From Dipetalonema caudispina (taxonomy: Eukaryota; Nematoda; Chromadorea; Rhabditida; Onchocercidae): 64,000 nt of DNA. Below the pieces are notes generated by a model. It was not told the origin of the DNA and did no database searches. It worked only from the letters and a program-made list of their open reading frames with translations. Of the stretch, positions 24,699 to 46,749 are shown piece after piece. A program made the translations under genes and the position numbers. The stretch is taken from the NCBI GenBank assembly GCA_013365325.1, contig JABVXV010000047.1, positions 62,001-126,000 of the forward strand. The letters run 5' to 3'. Position 1 is the first letter of the stretch. Every line of letters starts with the position of its first letter.

Positions 24699-27600
24699 TT
24701 ACTCGCAGTTACCATTTAAGTAAACATCCTGACTTGAGCATAACACATTATTGAACAATATTTTTTTGAAAGCAATTCGAAAATCTCTGTTTAAAATCGT
24801 ATAAATGATTGGATTCGCCGTAGAGTTTGCATAACCTAACCATGTAACAGCCTAAAATACCAACAACATTTACATAGCTAATGCGAATATTATGCACAAA
24901 CTGTACTATCCTCAGATTGGAATTCCCAGAAAAACTGAGTTGGTACTTTCATCAAATTCTAAATTACAACAAAACGGATACATCGACAGTTACTGAAATC
25001 TCTTAATAATAGAATGAAAAAAATTAAATTCATTTCTTAAATTTTGGAAAAATTGGGAATGAATCAAAAAAGTGAGCTCTAATTATTTACCTTGAACTGC
25101 ACATCGGATATCAAAGCTGGAAGAAAGGAACGAATGACATTAACAATAAAGAATGGCAGCCAGCATATCAGAAATGTACCCATTATTACTCCCAGTGTAA
25201 GCCTTGAAATTAAAATTTGCTCCAAAAAGAGTTTCAGACATTAGTTCTATGCAAAACTTTAGAAAATTTAGAAAATAATTTATAAAATTCAGTTAGAATT
25301 CAGAAAATTTCGAGCTGATTCTGAAAATTTAGAAACAATATTAGGAAATTCGGAAGATTCCGAAAAATTTTAGTTAAGACTGTAATAAGAACTGAAATTA
25401 GAAATACTTAATTCAAAATGGAAACACAAGAAAGATGATGCGATGAATAGTAGAAGAAAAAAAAGCCCATTCTCGAAATTTGGATATCTATATGCTTAGA
25501 ATAGAGGTTGAAAACTCTTACGTTAACGACAGATAAGACAATCCTGAATTAGTCCAAAATAAATGACAGTAGACCTAGACAGGACTGAATATAGGCTTAC
25601 AATGGAAAATGATGGTGACACGAACAGTCAAATTGTATAGACTTGGAGTAGAGATAGAGAGATAGATCGGTACTATAGGAAAACAGGCCTTGATATAAGA
25701 TAGAAGATATCCACATTACGTTTCCATTTTAAGAAACAAGTTCAACCTGGCTTTCTGATCAGTAATACAAAGGTGTGATGTTGCATTTTTCGGTTTGATT
25801 TGTTCCGACATTGTAGGATTATTCCTATGACAGCAACAACACATTTCAAGCATTCTATCATAGAATAATCCAATATTAGTATTCTGAAAACTTTTCATTT
25901 GTATTTGTCGCACCATTATTATTCCTCTGAAATGTTTCGTGAAGGTACAAGATGTTAGTTGTTAATTGATTTAACAAATATGTGCCTTACAATTGTTGCT
26001 ATGGAACTTTCAATAGTAGAATGTTTTATGAGAAAGTAGCAAGTATGTAAAACATAGATTTGATTAAATATTTGAGTAAAATTTGATATTTAAGACTAAA
26101 AATTGTAAGAATTATCTTGCAACCTTTGTCTTTTGAAAATGCACAAAAGGATAGGGCAATTCACACAGTGATTATTATGCAATACATGAATTGTTTGCAA
26201 GTTAAAAAGTTTCTTCCTTTTTTGAAATTTTTAAAAACGATATATAATGTTATTAAGCAAAAAAGCAATCAAAAGAAACAAATGGAATTTCAGAATAGAA
26301 TAAGTGGTAGTTGCATTGCAGATCACTGTTTGATTAATCTTCAGCTTTTGTTTTGCAATAAGATAGTCGGCAAAAATTTCCAGGAATATTTGTTTTTCTT
26401 TCCTACCACTTTTTTAAGGGTTATCTCAGGCAGTAAAGAATCCATCTCAGCTGTAAGGTAATGACCTTTCAGAGAAATATTATCAATGCATCCAGTAACG
26501 GATTTAGCTACAGATCAGACAAGAAAAACCTCAAAACTAAAAACTACTTAGTCTGATAAAGATAAAATACCCTAACATAGTCTTGATTTGATGCTAACTG
26601 AGATGAGAAGTTGCTGAGAAAAGAGAAGGGAAAAGTTTGCTAAATTAATATATTCCTACTCATATCGCTGGTATAATTATCATATGGAATTGAAAACGAT
26701 TGAAAGTGGAATTTTGCTGAAAAATTTAAAAAGAATACATTTCGAATTCCTTCGCAAGCATTCAATGTTACAGTGAAGTTGGCTGCTTGATGAAGTTGGG
26801 TACGCATTATTTTGGCATGTTTTCTGGCGAAAAGATAGAGACGGGTGTATAGAAGTATCATCATGGCCGCGGGAATAACGAAACTGCACATGGAACTGCC
26901 CAATGCATACAATGGTTTAAGTCGTAGTTCGCATCTTGGATGGGAACTGAAATTGGCGATAATCATCGATGTTGAAGGTTTTTGGATCAAACAATTTAGT
27001 GAATTTATTTTCATCTACAACAATTCAAAGAGTAGACTTATATCTAGACTAAGAAAGAGAGACTTACTCATTGTATTTAGTTTCATCAACTTCATTCCTG
27101 ACACTTTTCCCTTCATCCCTTTGCATTAATTCCAAAATAATTTGCGTGAAACCAATGATGGCAGATATTAGCCAAACAAAAGCTATAACGATGCATATTT
27201 TTCGCCTCCTGAAGCCTTCACACATACGGAAAGTGGCATAATGCATCATCAGTTCAATAGAAACAGAAGAACGCTATTCTGAAGATTCTTGCTTCATTCT
27301 TCCTAAAGTTCTCCTCTTCTAACCACCTTAAAAAAACTTCCCCATATTTTACGTTCGTTTGCATCTTTTACTTTTCCTTATATTTGTATTCTGTGGAGCA
27401 TTCATGAAAAAATATCTTTTCTAACAATTAGTTACTGTGTGTTACTAATTGCATCATTAATTACAGGATGAATCACCTTAGCAATCACTTTAAACCCTTT
27501 TGAGATTGGGTATATAACTAGCAAAACTACCAAGATTGATTTTTATATTGCTGTTTGGAAAAACTAGTATTTCACCTTTGAGATCGATCTTAAAATGTTT

Positions 27601-28340
27601 AAAATAAATTGGTATCATCTCAATCTTTTTACTCGAATTCTAAAAAAGCTTGCGTACTTTGATATTCCTGTATTTTGCTCATGCAAAAACAGGAAGAATA
27701 TCAGAATTTGCAATTTCAACCCCCGGACTGGAAAATTCGTTTTCTCTGCACACAACAAAAGAGGGTAGTAATACAAAACAATTCAAAAATCAGTACATCA
27801 TCCCTCCGTCGTCTCAAAAATTCCCAGTATACTTAGACATGGATTGCGAAAAAGCGACACCTGACATAGACAAGTGGACGACTGATATGCAGAAATCTGT
27901 GCAAGGCAATTGCAGAAAGATTCAGTATTGAAGCTGTGGTACATGTAATATCGAAACATATCCAAAGCTGACAGTACAAGTGACCAAATCTCCAATATCC
28001 AAGAATATCATTAGACGCTGCGAATGACATCACCTGATAGGAACATCGCTATAAATCAATAAGAAATCTCACCAAATTACAAAAAAAAAAAACAACCATG
28101 TTGAGCTAGAATTAGCTTTAAGTGTCCAAGTATCAGTAAAAGAATTAACAAACTTACAAGCAAGGATATAAGAAGGTCGGATATAGCAAGCGATACCAAA
28201 AATAAATTCTCCTGTTGTTGTCGTAAAATTCGATCGCAAAATACAGCAGCGCATACCAGAAAATTACCACTCAGTGCAACCAATATAATAGCAGCGTAAA
28301 TAAGTAATAAAATATTAGCAACTGAGAACATTGTCAACAT
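24699..28340 (-). CDS. D1-like dopamine-type biogenic amine receptor (class A GPCR)
   Basis: Exons (minus): 28340-28158, 28033-27861, 27208-27068, 26946-26772, 25883-25747, 25202-25091, 24851-24699. All are phase-matched, giving 357 aa. Visible helices include TM1 with GN, TM2 with LAISDLL, TM3 with [13 protein letters not shown] (amine-binding Asp89), TM5 with the catecholamine-type serines SSMCS (183-187), TM6 with CWLPFF, and TM7 with NPIIY. TM3 and TM5 align best with D1-type dopamine receptors. The third loop is short (about 55 residues) and Cys/His-bearing. The DRY motif is HRF (106-108). The N-terminus before TM1 is only about 7 residues, so the true start is probably in an upstream exon; see the candidate at 28752-28791. 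Whether it is the dop-1 or dop-4 orthologue cannot be decided here. It would couple to G proteins at the plasma membrane of neurons or muscle. Confidence 0.9.
25240..25400. repeat. degenerate GAAAATTTAGAA-like repeats in a receptor intron
   Basis: Several imperfect copies of a motif like GAAAATTTAGAA or GAAAATTTCGAG occur back to back inside the intron between the receptor's loop exon and TM6 exon. It looks like diverged slippage sequence. Confidence 0.45.
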
Positions 28341-28751
28341 TTGCGGAGCAGTTGATCAAATATCAATCAACGATACTTTATTTCATCCGAAAATCCAATT
28401 TTTTTAATTCGATTGTAATCACTCTTCATCACAATTTCCTGCTCATGAAGATAATTACTTAAACACGATTTTCATTAAAGTACTGCAAATTTAAAGTATT
28501 TCGTAATCCTTGTAAAAAACTAATAATACTTAAATATAATCTTGTGTCCCTGATGTTGGCAATATATGTGAAAAAGCCATAGCAACGTCATATCAGACCC
28601 AACGATCTTATTCCGGTTACGAATTTGTATATCTGGGTTATACATTTTTTTCAACCAGGATCATTTGGTATCAAGCAAATAACCTTCACTTTTTCTCCCC
28701 CTTGCTCCTTGTTCATCGGGCCTTCCTTAGAGTCACAACAGAGTTTAGTAC

Positions 28752-28791
28752 CAGCAGTCATCTTCGGAATATCCTGATTGCTGGGTTGCAT
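28752..28791 (-). other. candidate upstream coding exon of the amine receptor
   Basis: On the minus strand an ATG at 28791 opens MQPSNQDIPKMTA, which reaches a possible donor G|GTACTA after 28752 in phase 1. An acceptor TTCTCAG at 28322-28328 would splice in phase 1 into TM1 (VANILLLIY). This would give the receptor a 13-residue extracellular start instead of the very short one from the ATG at 28340. The open frame itself continues to 28651. The suggestion rests on phase and position only. Confidence 0.25.
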
Positions 28792-31308
28792 GTGAAAAAT
28801 TCTAAATTTCCATCTGCTTGAACAAGGGTATACAGGCCGTACGGAAAACTGTGTCCATATGTTTTACAGTAGTCAAAACAACGCAGAGTTTTGAGAATGA
28901 TCTGCTTTCCAGAAGTCGCATTGGATTAAAGGTAAATAGGTCTTCTTAGCCCTGGTAATGCTCCCAATTTTAAGTGATTAGGAATAAGAGTTGAATAAGC
29001 ACAAAGCAACTGCAAAAAGAAAGGTTTGACATGCTTACAAAACAATATCTGGTTAAGCCAAGAAAGCTGGTATAAGTTTATTAAAAACTTAGATCAAAGA
29101 TTTAATGCTTTGTCAGATGCGATCAGATAAGGACAATCTGAGACTTGAAAATTATGATTTTCCTGAATAAGATCGTAACCAAAAGCAAACATTTAAAAGT
29201 ATCTGTAAGCATAAAAATAGTTATTAGAAAAAGATGTATATGTTCTAAAAAGGATTTTGTCATCATCTAAGTTGTCGTCAAGCTCGATTAACTACATGCA
29301 ACATTTCTGTCTCCAACTTTTTATTATGAAGTTAAGACTTTAATCGTCGGATATTGCAAGAATAACAGAATAATTGAATGATTCATTCATTCATCATCTT
29401 CGTTATGTTGTGAATCACTAGATTTTGCATAATATTCGACGTATTAAATATTCAGAGGAATCAAAAAAGCAAATATTAACAAATTATTTATATTTGAACA
29501 TTATTTAAAGCTACCATCGAGTAACGTTTTCAAACTTATGCCTGAAAAAGCCCTTTTTTTGATTTTTGACGACAAGTGACACAGCAAACACTGATCTTTC
29601 CCATTTCTTCATTGAAATGGTAAGCACCCAGTTTGATATTATTCATTATGGTACAATCAGATGTTCATACTAACTGAGTTTAGTCGTTTTATTCAAGTTG
29701 AAGAAAGTATATGTAATGAAAAAAAGAAAGCAATTCCATGGATCTAACAGATTGACATGAATGTATATTTTTTCTTTATGAATGGGTAGATAACCAAATA
29801 TTTCACTGATAACGCTGTAAACATTACATTCACAAGGTTTGCCTTTTTGGTTTCATTTGTTTATGCTTCTGTGAAGTACAAAATCAATTCATCAAAATCC
29901 AAACTTCATTTTCAAATCGTTTCGATCTCTACCACACTCTTCAATTGGTTAAATTTCGGCATGAATCTAATTTAAAAAATTATGGGAGTGACTGATATAA
30001 CAGAATGAACATTGCAAAATGATTCGTATTATTTTAATTATAGAAAGAATAAGGGAATTGATGCCAAACTTCGTGCGAATTCACTTAAGGTCTTTTAAAT
30101 GAAGGGTCAAAATTTAAATAACGTCAATATGCGTTGCACCTATATCATTTGAGCAGGTTTACAAGTCTTGATTAGTCGCCTGTAATATTTTTTTGCCAAC
30201 ATCATGTAATAGCAGACCAGAAATCGACTGGAGAAAAGCAAGAGTCTTTCAGTTGAAAAATCGACAAGCTGATTTTGCTGCCGGTGTTATTTTTAAAACT
30301 TTATAAATTGGCAGTAAAAACTTGACGGCGTTGTAATTTAAAACTAGTCACCTAAAAAAGTCAAGTGATTAGTTATCCTTCAATCATCGCTATAATATTT
30401 GTACCACATTTTCCAACTGGCATTTCTATGTTGTTATCCAAAAGTAGCCATTATTCTAAAATAAAAAGCAATTTTAAGTTGCTGCATTCATCCAAAAATT
30501 TCGTGTTTTTCTTATTTTTACGGTCAATTCATCAGATCTTTCCTATAAAATCCCATAGGAAATCTTTGTGCAGGCAATTACTGGAAAGTTCTATATGCTT
30601 CTGTTATTTTTAGGAAATAGTGGTAAGAACGGATTTAAGCTAAATAGTCCAAAGCATCAGAGGAGAGATGAGGCAGAAAAGATTTGTTGATTCTCATCAC
30701 AGAACTTTTGATAACAATGAGTGCTTCAGCATGAAGGGTTTCGAGAAATGATAATGAGTGAGTATTTTGTAAATATGCAAATTCACATAAAAGCTGGGAA
30801 AAATTTTGAAAAAAATGAAGATTTGTAGAAATTAATGATGATCACAAATTGTAATGTATCCATGCAAATCAGTGAATTAACAGACTTTACCTACTTCTGT
30901 TTTTTTTTTTTTTTTTTTTTAAATGGGAAACCGCATTGCTGAAAAGCGCATAATGTTGTTGATGTGCTCTGAGAACCGAATTAGCAGTTAAATACCTATT
31001 TAAGAAAAATGCAGAAAACATATTGAGGCTTATGAGTGGTGCAATAATTGTTGGAATTCCAGACAAATGTAAATATTTATTCCTGAAATCAGGCCAAAAA
31101 AGCTAATAAAGCAATGGTTATGAGCCAGATATTTTTGAAGCGTAATTGAAAGAAATACAAAAGTTTGTGGGAACAAAAGCTATGAATAAGGCATAAATTT
31201 AACAGATGTTAGTAGTTAAGAAGATAAAAAATCGAAAATTCGGGAAAATTGATTCAAGAAATCAATTAAGTAGGGAAAACCTTTAACTCTACCATTTAGG
31301 TTTTTTAC
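28792..31308. other. non-coding stretch upstream of the amine receptor
   Basis: No recognisable exon on either strand. This is AT-rich background and probably includes receptor upstream regulatory DNA. Downstream exons of the candidate peptide gene at 31309-31482 would have to lie here. One weak possibility is a Cys-containing open run on the minus strand around 30920-30975, next to a 21-nt A/T homopolymer. Confidence 0.35.
30900..30920 (+). repeat. poly(T) tract, 21 nt
   Basis: An uninterrupted run of T on the plus strand, the longest homopolymer in the window. Confidence 0.9.
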
Positions 31309-31482
31309 CTTCTCTTCCTTCTTTCTCCTTTGTGTTGCCGTAAGCTTACGCTTCATTTTTGGGAAATTTTTCAAAATGGTGCAGTAACGAGGCGAAATTT
31401 GCATATATAGTGCATCGCATAAAGTGAAGATAATGAAAATGAGTATGCAAAGAACGGAAGTACTGCTATTCAACGACTTCAT
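31309..31482 (-). CDS. candidate first exon of a secreted peptide or protein gene
   Basis: The minus-strand ATG at 31482 opens 58 codons. They begin with a strong signal-peptide-like segment (STSVLCILIFIIFTLCDA, about 7-24). A short body with one Cys and dense basic residues follows (MKRKLTATQRRKKEEK), ending exactly at a good donor AAG|GTAAAA in phase 0. Base composition is less AT-rich than the flanks. The frame continues open past the donor to 31216, so an unspliced 88-aa product is an alternative. No downstream exon was identified with confidence and I recognise no family. A neuropeptide-like or small secreted protein is possible but not shown. Confidence 0.35.
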
Positions 31483-34400
31483 TAAAATGTTATGAAGCGG
31501 CGGGAGGGGGAGGAGGAATGGAAGAATAAAATGACAGGTAGGACAGCTAAAAATACACATTTCAAGGATGCTGTATTTCATTCATTATTGGAATAAAGTG
31601 TGGTGTGATTATATTGAAGTTCCTAAATCACATTAGAAAGAGAAACCAAAATAGGGCAGTAAAATATGAAATACCTCACCCTTTTCCGATTTAAAGGAAC
31701 TTTGAAAAAGAGCTTCTAGCAATTGCAATAGTTTAAAAAAGAAAAAGCTGAAATTAAGCAATCTTGATAAAATTGAAGAAATTGTTATGGGTCAGAAACA
31801 GCGTTTTTTTTTGCTCACATTCTTACATTGTTAATTTAATGTTTATGGGCTGGTATTTACTACCATTTCAAATTTCGTTATAGTGATGAAAAGAAAGCGC
31901 ATAACTTTCAAGATATAAAATGTAAGTCGAATATTCAGTTGGTTTGCGCTTTGAAGATTTGATGCAGTAGGATGCTGCTTTTTTTCGGTTAAGAAGTGGC
32001 AAGCAGTGTCAACTCTACGAACTAATCAATTTAAAACAGCTAAAAATTTTAAACTAATTCATTAATTGCTTTATTCCAACTGTTTTCCAACTGTTCTGAT
32101 ACGAGACGAATACAATTCACCTACATGTGCAAAAACAGTGAGAACAACAGGAAGTTGTTAGTTGAAAAAGGAAAGTAGTCCGAAAACTCGAAGTAAATTA
32201 AAAAAGTAAAATAAATCTAAAAAAAAAAGTAAATAAGGAAAGAGTGAATTGTAAGAGTTCTATCGTTTATCTGAAAATGAAAATAACCATCTGACAACAT
32301 AATATCGTATAAGTAAAATGCAACGAATAGTAGTATACTGCAAACAGTTTTATCAATATTTATTAATGTATATTTAGAATAAAAGAAGCAACAAAAAATT
32401 GCTAAGTCAACAGATAAACAAGCTCAAAAAGTAAAGCAAATCTAAAAAAAGAAGAAAAGAAGGGGAATAGTTGGGTTGTTTATAGTGCAACGAGTAATAA
32501 CAAACTAAGAATTACATAACAATGGTTTTATCATCTCGTTTATTAACAATCATTCTATTATAGAATTAAATCCTGCCTGTTAAACGGTGCAGAAGCAACT
32601 GATTCTGGTATGTTGAATGCAGAAAGTAAGACAAATTGTAACATATATAAAAAGTACCACATTTTGGAAGTCATGCGAAACTTTGTAATGAATGATAAGT
32701 GAGTCTCGAAGGAATCGATGGTGCAGAAAATTTCCATTTCAAGCTATTTAGTTATACGCCACTACTAACTGGAGACAATTCCAGTACTTTTAATTTTTAT
32801 CAACTTAATATTATATTGGATTTTCCATTTTTCACATTTATGTGTTTACTAATATTTCCATGAAGGTCTACCAATTCATCTGGTTATTTTGAGTTAACGT
32901 TCCGCGTGTGCCACAAATTGTCCGGACATCGTAAATGCGACATGGCTTTTAGAGAAATGCATTCCTAGTCAATAGCTATAGAAACATAACTATTAAACTG
33001 AAAAAAAAAATTTATGACTCAATTTGTCGAAAAAGAGATTAACAACTTTTGAAATCCATTAACAAAATAAGAAAAATTGAATAGCAAATTGGACTTTTCA
33101 GGAGCTTAAATATCAGGCATTTATTTATGGTTAGAGAAAAATTTTAGGCCAAAGGAGAAATTAACATTCTTTTGTCGAAGCTTCCGGTAATATTTCCGTT
33201 TTGAACAAATCGGTAAAGATTTTCCCTGAATTTGCTCAATGTCTGCGAATCAAAGTTTCTCTTCCTCACTCAGTCAGACAACATTTGCTGTATAAAATAC
33301 AATCCGCATGAAAATGGTTTTAAACTGAAACTATTAGATATAAAAAATTTCTCGAAAAAAAATCATTTTTGAAATGATTTAGTATCACCAAATTAATTTC
33401 ATGTACTCATTTTTACTTTGAAAAAAAAAATGCATTTTTAGCTATTTCAAATATATTCACTTAACAGTAATTTTACAAATTGAATTCAAGGAATTCAGCA
33501 AGATTTCCTCCCTTTAGTGTCAGTATATGATTGAGCAGTACGTTGTTTTTTTTTTCGAATAACAAATATTCGACAAATAAGCAACTAAATAAATGAGGTC
33601 TCGGGAAGTTTGCACCTTATTTTCGATGCTACTATTCAAGATAAGCGGATAATTATAAATTACGAAGTGATATAACGATAGTCACTTATTATTTCCTAGT
33701 TTCTAAGTGTATCATCCCTAATGAAGCTGTCACAGTGAAAAGCAAGACGGTCTAATTCATTGCTCGGAATCGTACTGGATTATTGTTACTGAGATTATTT
33801 CAAAATCAGGCAAAAATCTTTTGCATATTATTAAAGATTCAGATAAAAGCTGAAAAAGGAAATTGGGAGTGAGCGAATAATGTCTTCAGGAGCAAAAAAT
33901 CCATATTCAGGAAAAATGCCTGTTTAAAAGATCACTTTCATGAATGAAGCAGAATTTGATTCTAATCAGTGTCAATTTTATTTTACCAACAACCATTTAA
34001 GATCGGAAAGTATACTCAACCACAAACTAAGCATAAAATTCAATGGTATATAAAACAATACATTTTCGTCCAACTGAATCAAAATTATAACAGTTCTGAA
34101 TTGTGGGGAAAGGATGTTATATACATATTATTCATATCGATTTAGCTTGGTTTGAAAAAGATTTGCTAGAAAGAATTTAAGGGTCCTTGAAAGTCAAAAT
34201 TTATCTGAATTATGAAGCCAGTACCAGAGGTTGTTGATTAGAATGGCGGTACTTATAAGTATTTCTTATTCTTCAATTTTGCTAAGATAGAAAATCAAAA
34301 TTTAATTCTCGAGCGGTCAGAAATGAGCCACCAAATTCAATTTGTTGGTAAATTACAGGCCATTTCATATGTTATGATAGCAATGATAAAAGACTGGGTA

Positions 34401-34748
34401 ATTTTCCCCAATACTAATTGCGCCATTTCAGGATGCTATAATCAAAATTAAACAATAAGGAGATGAAGTTGCTGGAAATTACCTGGTAGGAGATAATCAT
34501 ACGCAATTAAACGTGCACCAATTTCTTGCTCTTTACAGTGAACGATAGAAAGTCGGTTCCATGCAATCATCTAACATCATATCATGATATTTTTCAAAAT
34601 TTAGATGAAAACAGAGCGACAGATCACATCGTGGCGTAAGAGTAGTGTTAACTAAATTATAACCTGAGAATAAAATATTGTCTTGTAAGATTGAACGAGT
34701 TGAACCATTAGAACTCTAGCCATTGAGATGATTAATACCTTGATCACT

Positions 34749-34783
34749 CTCAATAATTACTGGAGCGACTGGTAATTATTGAG
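34749..34783. repeat. 12-bp perfect inverted repeat with 11-nt loop
   Basis: CTCAATAATTAC at 34749-34760 is the exact reverse complement of GTAATTATTGAG at 34772-34783. The spacer is TGGAGCGACTG. It lies in intergenic DNA; no terminator or RNA gene context is evident. Confidence 0.75.
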
Positions 34784-34966
34784 GAATAGCTGCACAAAAA
34801 CAATAGATACACCACATTAACTCTTAACCGAGAAGATAAAATAAACACAAAATACTGAAATTACTTGAAAAGGAATCTCAGATGACTGAAGTTTAAAAGA
34901 TCACAAACAAGTTGCATCGCTAAAAAACCACTATTTGCAGTTAACAGCAACACCATCACCAATTAC

Positions 34967-34968
<2 letters not shown>

Positions 34969-34998
<30 letters not shown>
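34969..34998. repeat. (TA)15 microsatellite
   Basis: Fifteen uninterrupted TA units in intergenic DNA. Confidence 0.95.
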
Positions 34999-34999
<1 letters not shown>

Positions 35000-37437
35000 C
35001 AATCATAAAATAAGGTATTTAGTAGCCAAAACGTGTCAACATTGGATCCACAATGAAACGACTCAACCAGGAAGCATGTGAAAGGGAAATCGAAGGATTG
35101 ATAACTGAAGAGTGATCGACATTCTTGAAACTAAAGACTAAATAAAGTTCGAGCTAACTGAATCGCTTTTCAGTAAAACTATTGTTTGAGTCAAATCTGT
35201 ATTCCAAAATCTTCGTTTAAACTTTGATGTCTTGAAATACCAGAGAAAATATGATTCGGAATGATTTCCAAATAAAACTTAAAGAAATCCTTGAAAATTA
35301 CCGGAAAAATCTTTTATATGAGGTCCAAAATTTCAGCATATCGCATTAAATTGAATGCAGTATTGATGAAAAAAGCATTTTCCATGAGCGAATAAATTAG
35401 TTTCAGTGCAAAGTTTGTTATTGGGCGAACTATCCTTTTTTCTCTTTCCTTTTATGAGCTGCTATTTCGACTCTTTCTTTATACCAAATCAATTTACTTA
35501 GTTTCTGTTGACAAACTTGTGCAGTTATTTAATACATCAATTTACTTCAACTTCAACCTATTGCAATATAAGCGAATAATTAAACTGGTATATTCATTAT
35601 TTAAAGTGTCCATACAGCTGCAATTCTTCACTCTTTCGAAATTTCCAGGCGCTTTGAATGTAAATGATTTTTGGTTCTGAAATTCTTCCCGCAAATGTCA
35701 GTAGTGGAAACTAGATTTGAAGATTTTATACAGGGAAAATTGGAAAAGTGGTATGGTAATATGGTGCAATAAAAAACTTTGGAAATTAAAGTATTAAAAG
35801 AAAATATTCAACAACAGGAGAAATTTGTATTATGAGCTTTTGTATTTCTTGAAACGGTTATGATAAAAGGAATTACACCCGATTCATTTATAAGTTTTAT
35901 AACTTGGCAAGTGAAATGCAAATACTATGAAATTTCTAAATTTCGTTCAGAAACCGAAAAATTTTTCATCTTATGAAGAAATTACGTAACTAAAAGGTGT
36001 GTAAAATAAGAAAAAATTATCTTGTCGAAAAATGAATAAAGATTGTTTATGAATAATGCAAATATTTCGACTTGATAAAAGTGAATCATGCAGATTGGTA
36101 CTGTTGCTCAATAGCTGTCATCACTAAAGTATTTCACTTGAATTCGCTGAAAAAACTTGTCATTGTTGTGTTCTAAATAAAAATTGCCACCAGCAACAGC
36201 ATCAATAATAGGAAATTAAATCTGCTAATTGCAGGGGGTTTCAATTATTGATTAAGAAAACGCTTATGAAGCTCGAAAAAATATCTTGCTAATTATGGTA
36301 CCTCGAAAATCCACGTCTTGTGTTTTCAGGTAATCATATTTGATTCTTTCACTTCCTATTTTTTATCTATCATATTTTCGGCTTCATTTTAATTTCATTC
36401 GAAATATTACATATGTATAATTTTGAATCTCTCATTTTAGTTTTTATTAATTACTTAAGCATTAAAGCATCAGTGCGACACACAATTTTGCTGTTCAATC
36501 AGAATTCAAACCATCTGACAATGCAAACGCGCAGAAGTCTCGTTAAAACAGATCCATGATGCTATTATGAACTAGGTTGATGATAATTTCAATTTGCTTG
36601 ATCTTGAAAGGTCAACAAGTTACACAGTGTAAACTTGTGCAGTTTTCTATTACGAAAACCTAACATAAGATGACGCTTTGTCACTCAGATTTTTATACTT
36701 CTGCTTTGATATCCTATGACAAAAGTGAAAGATTAGGCTTAATAAACAGCAATCGGTGAACAGAGATCATACATAATACGGCACATTCAAAATAGTATTT
36801 AGGTAAGAAGGGTCAATCTTTCTAACCTAGAATATCACGTTTGATTTTTGTGCATATACTTCATTTGTATAACGGAAAATAGATGGACGTCGTGAATCGT
36901 TGAAAGATATCTACAACAAGAAAAGTAAAACCCTTTTTGTCAGTCTCCGAAAAAATAGTACGGTTAATCTTACAGGTGTATAGATTGTGGTGATGGGAAG
37001 TGCAGATATAAATTCCCTTTATATGTAAGTGTTAAGGCGATATAGTCGAACCCAATCCAATGAGGATAGATGTCACCGCATAACTGGTAATATGGCATAT
37101 GATGAAATGGATTGGTTCAAAAGATGACAGTAAGGTTACAATAATAAAGATCGTCTTACGTTGTATGTAGACGAAGCGCGATATACAAATTCTTATATAA
37201 GTTTTGACTTTTTTCTGTATCGTTGTAGCTTTTACAACGTTCACTACGTATTTCACAAAAAATTGCATCAATCATGAAAAGATGCCACACAACAACTGCG
37301 CAATGATATATTTATGCAAACTTGCATATGATGGATGCAAATATTTCTCGCTAAAGTATATGCTAGTCGAGACGGCGAGGAAGGAGATAAGTAGTCACTG
37401 GAACTTCCTCTTTCCAACAAGCGTGCAATAGATAATT

Positions 37438-45849
<8,412 letters not shown>

Positions 45850-46749
45850 ATCGATGGTGATCTCACATAGTACTCTCTAGCATCTGTTGATGAAGAAGCG
45901 TTTATACATCTGCTAGAATGGAAAAAATGTTTGTAGTTAGCGTAACTAGAATATGCAAATGAATGAAAACAAATGTTATACGGTTAGTAAGCTGCACATG
46001 TGTTTCGAACAAAAAACGGGATGAGAGAAACAGGGAAAATAACTTTACATGAAATTCCAAAAATTATAAATGAATTAGTGAAATAAGAGTGTAAACAAAT
46101 TATCATCACTAACGCCAATCGTGCACTTAACATTTTGATTTCATAGCGAACCATGAGTGATCCATCAGAATCAATTACGTATTTCGCCAAATGGAACAAT
46201 CAAACCGAAATGGTAATATCTAGAAGGCGGTTTGACTGTATCAAAAATTTAGATAAGCTTTCACAGAACACTTGATAAACAAAAGAAAAAAACGAAAATT
46301 GACAAAAAAATCAGAATTTTTAATAAAATTTCTTACATCTATAAAGTGAAAGCTACACATCTAGTATAGTTAGTATTTTAAGAAAGGAATTTCCAAGAAG
46401 CGTATATCCTAAGCATCTGCCCGCACATTTTATAATCATTTCTTAAACTCCACACTATTCACGCATTTTATCATATCCAAACTTCTCTCACCTAAACAAT
46501 TTGTTGAGTAAGCAAGAAACCGAAAATGATAATTTTCTTTGTTTACTGAGAAAATATTACTGTTGTATGGGAAGAAAAAAGTGCAATTCGTTAAACAGGT
46601 GGGCTCAGAAAGCATGAAATGAAAAGAGAGAAAGTCGGATAAATGACAGAGCTGAAAAATCGAGGAAAGAATGTTGTAGAAGTATCCATCGAAACGAAAA
46701 AAGCCTTTATGGATGATTCCCCGAAAATGTCAACTCTTAGTGCGTTAAT

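Larger units (their letters stand above)
31483..37437. other. non-coding stretch between candidate peptide exon and pkc-2
   Basis: About 6 kb of AT-rich DNA with short open frames only. It holds a (TA)15 microsatellite and a 12-bp perfect hairpin, listed separately. The right end is likely pkc-2 3' UTR. An alternative pkc-2 last exon could be hidden here but was not found by eye. Confidence 0.4.

Noticed and set aside
27650..27931. 93-codon plus-strand frame.
   Set aside because: It is antisense to the receptor exon containing TM3, which has clear family similarity.
45984..46199. 71-codon minus-strand frame with a hydrophobic stretch upstream of pkc-2.
   Set aside because: No splice connection to pkc-2, and PKC does not carry a signal peptide.
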